Of a DNA stretch of 64,000 nucleotides, positions 60,938 through 64,000 are shown piece by piece. Below the pieces are notes generated by a model. It did no database searches. It had not been told where the DNA came from and saw nothing but the letters and a program-made list of their open reading frames with translations. The position numbers and the translations under genes are program-made. Numbering within the stretch: the stretch's first letter is position 1; the number at the start of each line of letters is the position of its first letter. This DNA comes from Waddlia chondrophila WSU 86-1044 (GTDB lineage: Bacteria > Chlamydiota > Chlamydiia > Chlamydiales > CAMCWV01): the NCBI GenBank assembly GCA_945882915.1, contig CAMCWV010000009.1, forward strand, positions 1 through 64,000, written 5' to 3'.

Positions 60938-62224
60938 TTATAGAGTAAAGCCGTCAGGAAGCGATGCACCGCGTGTGACGATGATGATACCATCTCGAAT
61001 ATAGACAGGGTCTTGATCGTAGGTGATGAGCTTCTTTTCATTGGTCAATTTAACGCCATTGCCTATGTAGACATTTTTGTCGATGATCGCTTTTTTGATC
61101 ACGCAATTTTCGCCTATGCAGAGCTGATTGGGGAGCCGGATGCTGTTTTTAATGGGAGGTTTGTAGAAGTTATTTCCCATGACATAAGAATCGCGAATGA
61201 CCGTTCCTTTTTTTATAATAGAACGTGGCCCAAGGATGCTGTGAGAGATCTCTTTGGCTTCTATGATAGAGCCTTCGCAAAGAATGGAATTTGTGATTTT
61301 AGCTTTTGTGATTTTTGGCCCGGGAAGATTGTAGTCGCCTGTGTAGATGAGATTAGACTCGTCGTAGCAGTTAAAATCTGGATCTGGTGAGGTGAGCGCG
61401 AGGTTGGCTTTGTAAAACGTTTCGACAGTCCCAACATCTTCCCAGTAACCATCATAGAGAAATGCCGATACTTTCCCCTTTTTCACTTGAGTGGGGATGA
61501 GGTGTTTGCCAAAATCGTCTCTTTGATCCTCTTGGAGAAGATCTAGAAGGGCTTGTCTTTTAAATACGTAGATCCCCATTGAGGCTAGATAGTTGCGCCC
61601 TTTTTCGGTTTTGACCCCGATTTTGCGCAGAAAAGCGGTGTCGGTGTGGAGCGATTCTAGTTCTTTTTTAGTTGAGGGCTTCTCGCAGAAGTCTTGAATT
61701 TCAGACTCTTTGTTAACCTTAAGAATCCCCATGCGGCTAGCGTCTACTTCGGTTACAGGAATAGAGCAAATGGTAAGGTCAGAGTCTTTCTCTTGTGCGA
61801 AATTGAGGATCGCTTGGAAGTCAATATTGTAGAGCTGATCTCCAGAGAGGATAAGGAAGTAATCGACAGGAGTCTCGATGAAGTACTCGACGTTTTGTCT
61901 TACAGCATCAGCAGTCCCCTGAAACCACCCTTGCCTCATTGGCTTTTGTTCTGCAGCAAGAAGTTCAATGAAGCCAGAAGAAAAGGCATCAAAGCGGTAG
62001 GTGCGCAAAAGGTGCCTGTGGAGTGTTGTCGAAAGGAATTGTGTGATGATGAAGATTTTGTGGATGCTCGAATTGATCGAGTTAGAAACAGGGACATCAA
62101 TGAGGCGATAACGACCAGCAAAAGAAATTGCCGGTTTACAGCGAAGGGCAGTTAATGGGTAGAGCCGAGTCCCTTGCCCTCCTCCTAAAATAATGCTGGC
62201 TACGCGTTGCATGTTGAGCGCCAT
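60938..62224 (-). CDS. glgC: glucose-1-phosphate adenylyltransferase
   Basis: A 428-aa enzyme making ADP-glucose for glycogen. The N-terminal nucleotidyltransferase has ILGGGQGTRLYPLTALRCKP and FLILSGDQLYNIDF; the C-terminal left-handed beta-helix has repeating hexapeptides (SIIEAKEISHSILGPRSIIK). I chose ATG 62224 with AAGGA upstream; 62245 would add 7 residues. Chlamydiae make glycogen, and this is the committed step. The metallophosphoesterase start lies 18 bp downstream on the same strand. Confidence 0.92.
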   Translation of the reverse strand: MALNMQRVASIILGGGQGTRLYPLTALRCKPAISFAGRYRLIDVPVSNSINSSIHKIFIITQFLSTTLHRHLLRTYRFDAFSSGFIELLAAEQKPMRQGWFQGTADAVRQNVEYFIETPVDYFLILSGDQLYNIDFQAILNFAQEKDSDLTICSIPVTEVDASRMGILKVNKESEIQDFCEKPSTKKELESLHTDTAFLRKIGVKTEKGRNYLASMGIYVFKRQALLDLLQEDQRDDFGKHLIPTQVKKGKVSAFLYDGYWEDVGTVETFYKANLALTSPDPDFNCYDESNLIYTGDYNLPGPKITKAKITNSILCEGSIIEAKEISHSILGPRSIIKKGTVIRDSYVMGNNFYKPPIKNSIRLPNQLCIGENCVIKKAIIDKNVYIGNGVKLTNEKKLITYDQDPVYIRDGIIIVTRGASLPDGFTL

Positions 62225-62300
62225 GAATAATCCTTTGCTTGGCACGAGCAGATTAAAATTTGCGGGAGAGAGTACTTTATAGCCATTTGGAAAGCAATGG

Positions 62301-63869
62301 CTAGAAGAACAAGTCTTGTTCTCTTTCTCTTTTTTTGTCTGCTATGTGCTTGATAATGATGCCTCCAAGCAAGAGAATCGAGAGGTAACCGGTAATAAAA
62401 GGAAGAGAAAGGGAGGTGACCCTCCAAGAGGAGTCTAGGCTTGCAGGAGCATTTTGAGGATAGGAGAGGATGAAGTCTGTGTAGCTGCTATTTGCGAGGT
62501 GGAGCAGACGGCCAAGAGGCGGGAGTAGCGCAGTGAGCCCGGCAGCCAGCAGGAGCAGTCCCATGGAAAGACTAACTAGAAAGGGAAAAAAGAGATTGTA
62601 GAGAAGGCTGAGCCAAGGGAACTTATGAAATTGGTAAAGAGTCAGCGGGACAACCGCTATGTGAACGGCTAGAGTAATTGCCACGGCCTGGCGAAAGCAA
62701 GATAAGAGAACGTAACCATGCTGACTAACCCCGCTCATATCAGCCATCAGGTCAAGAGGTCTTTTTTTTAAGAGTTTTTGCAAGAGGGTGTCTGCTTCAG
62801 AATAAAAGAACAAAATAGCGGCCGTTGCTAGAAAGCTGAATTGAAAGCCAATGCTTTCACACGAGAGGGGGCTTGAGAGCATGACAAGGATCATAGCGAT
62901 TGCTAAGCAGTTTAGGGGGAGGGCTGTTTTTTCTAAGAGCTTTCCGCAAAAGTAGATCATGATGGTAATCCATGCCCGTTGAATAGAGGGGCCCCATCCC
63001 AAAAATAGGTAGTAGGAGGAGAGGAGCAGAATCACTACCATCGCTGTTTGCTTCTCAGGGAGAAAGCATCGAAGCAAGAAGCTGAGGAAAAGGGCGACAA
63101 TTGAGAAGTGGAAGCCAGAAATTGCTAAGATGTGCTGCAGTCCTAACCGTCCAAAATCAAAGAGCATTTGCTGATCATCAAATTCTCCGGTAGCAATTGC
63201 TATAAGGAAATTGGCACTTGAAAAAGAGGGGGTGTGGCGGTGGATGTAAGAGCTGACCTTTTTTTTTGCAAGCCATCGGTACTCTGCAAGGCTCCAGGTG
63301 CCAGGGACTGGGGCCCAGGGGTTTTGAAGAGAGACCTTTAAGGCATAGCGATGGGGGGCGAGTTCTTTGAGAGTCCCTTTAACAATGTAGTCTTGATTTG
63401 CAAGTGGACGTTTGCATTCCTTAGGGATAGAGAGGGTACAAGGAATTCCGTGGGCAATGCTTTCTTTTCCTTCATTAGAAACAAAATTATGGAGCGTGCA
63501 TTTATAGAGCCAGCCTTGCCCAAAGTGGCTGCTTGTGGAGCTGACAGAATTTATTTCTATGTGACCTGTGCCAGAGGTCCCTTCTTTAGGTAGCTCGGGG
63601 AAGTGGAAGTGGGTGGCGGTGTAACAGATGGCAATAAGAGGGAGGGTTACTGTTAGTAGCAGGTGACTTCTGAAGCCTCGTGATGAAGGAAAGAGCAATG
63701 GCCCCCAAATTAGGAAGCAAGGGATGGAGAGTGTCCAGTCCCAGGCTAAAGCCATCCGGAATCCAAGAAACAGAGAAAGGGCATAGAGCGCTGCAGGATG
63801 TTGCTTCCAAAACGCGCAGAGGATTTCAATTGCAAGGTGCAAAGGCTTGAGTGACAGGAGTTTTGGCAT
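62301..63869 (-). CDS. comEC: ComEC/Rec2-family DNA-uptake membrane protein
   Basis: A 522-aa polytopic membrane protein. N-terminal membrane segments (about 30-60) and a DUF4131-like beta domain (about 80-200) precede the competence domain with GLQHILAISGFHFSIVALFL and many further membrane helices. It forms the channel for single-stranded DNA in transformation. The C-terminal metallo-beta-lactamase domain of full-length ComEC is absent, as in many shorter homologues. The start is uncertain: ATG 63869 has no clear SD, and GTG 63968 would add 33 residues. Confidence 0.8.
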   Translation of the reverse strand: MPKLLSLKPLHLAIEILCAFWKQHPAALYALSLFLGFRMALAWDWTLSIPCFLIWGPLLFPSSRGFRSHLLLTVTLPLIAICYTATHFHFPELPKEGTSGTGHIEINSVSSTSSHFGQGWLYKCTLHNFVSNEGKESIAHGIPCTLSIPKECKRPLANQDYIVKGTLKELAPHRYALKVSLQNPWAPVPGTWSLAEYRWLAKKKVSSYIHRHTPSFSSANFLIAIATGEFDDQQMLFDFGRLGLQHILAISGFHFSIVALFLSFLLRCFLPEKQTAMVVILLLSSYYLFLGWGPSIQRAWITIMIYFCGKLLEKTALPLNCLAIAMILVMLSSPLSCESIGFQFSFLATAAILFFYSEADTLLQKLLKKRPLDLMADMSGVSQHGYVLLSCFRQAVAITLAVHIAVVPLTLYQFHKFPWLSLLYNLFFPFLVSLSMGLLLLAAGLTALLPPLGRLLHLANSSYTDFILSYPQNAPASLDSSWRVTSLSLPFITGYLSILLLGGIIIKHIADKKREREQDLFF

Positions 63870-64000
63870 TAGTTTTTTAACAAGATAACCAGGATAGTCA
63901 GGATAAGCAACAGGATGAAAAAAAGATAAGCCTAAAAACTGCAGGCCTGAAAGGCCAGCAGTTCCCACTAAATATTTTTTCGCGCAGATCGAGCGTGATT

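Overview
The window looks like chromosome from an environmental (non-Chlamydiaceae) member of the Chlamydiae. Evidence: a DNA topoisomerase I with a C-terminal SWIB domain, a double-length ThyX next to HemB, tandem TyrP-type permeases, trpS-uvrB and mutL-pepP pairs, an RsbU-type PP2C phosphatase, SycD/LcrH-type type III secretion chaperones, sigma-54 and GlgC. Family and genus cannot be fixed from the sequence. PutA, a class III cyclase, a Bat operon and heavy repeat loads fit a larger, amoeba-associated relative rather than a reduced vertebrate pathogen.

Layout. 0-5.2 kb: two tandem chaperone + small membrane-protein modules (420-1637 and 2073-3205), then a REP-associated transposase (RAYT, 3419-3949) in a dense field of REP palindromes and 25-bp tandem repeats. 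5.2-13.6 kb: CCA-adding enzyme, RsbU-like phosphatase, SpoU methyltransferase, RsgA, enolase, a small unknown gene and a metallo-hydrolase. 13.8-24.1 kb: tRNA-Arg, PutA, NamZ-like muramidase, glycosyltransferase 9, YjbH-like outer-membrane protein, HemB. The HemB-ThyX gap (24.1-24.5 kb) is a candidate replication origin. 24.5-38.5 kb: ThyX, two permeases, TrpS, UvrB, then TopA, DprA and AroB on the minus strand and a membrane HExxH protein. 38.5-47.4 kb: RpoN, MutL, PepP, a membrane protein of unknown function, a possible structured RNA and a class III adenylate cyclase. 47.4-49.4 kb: an accessory block with a possible tRNA scar, a BRO-N antirepressor and inverted repeats. 49.4-60.1 kb: outer-membrane and envelope proteins, ParB, a copper-type P-ATPase, a truncated Bat aerotolerance operon and two small unknown genes. 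60.1-63.9 kb: phosphoesterase, GlgC, ComEC.

The most striking non-coding signal is a family of ~70-bp near-perfect palindromes (longer versions ~100-165 bp) in many intergenic gaps. Their ends carry a purine-rich GAGGAGTATA. In two cases (trpS 29086, small gene 58860) this end supplies both the Shine-Dalgarno and the A of the start codon. In others it supplies the SD (mutL, rpoN) or the stop codon (rpoN). At least three further repeat families are present: REP palindromes around the RAYT, a CAGCCT...AGGCTG family, and a TAACAGTTCACATAC hairpin family.

Functional links. The tRNA-Arg lacks an encoded CCA, consistent with the CCA-adding enzyme in the window. DprA and ComEC together suggest DNA uptake. 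NamZ, the heptosyltransferase-like enzyme, YjbH and the outer-membrane proteins concern the envelope. The cyclase, the RsbU-like phosphatase and RpoN are signalling and regulatory parts. All functions are inferred from motifs read by eye; no database search was run.
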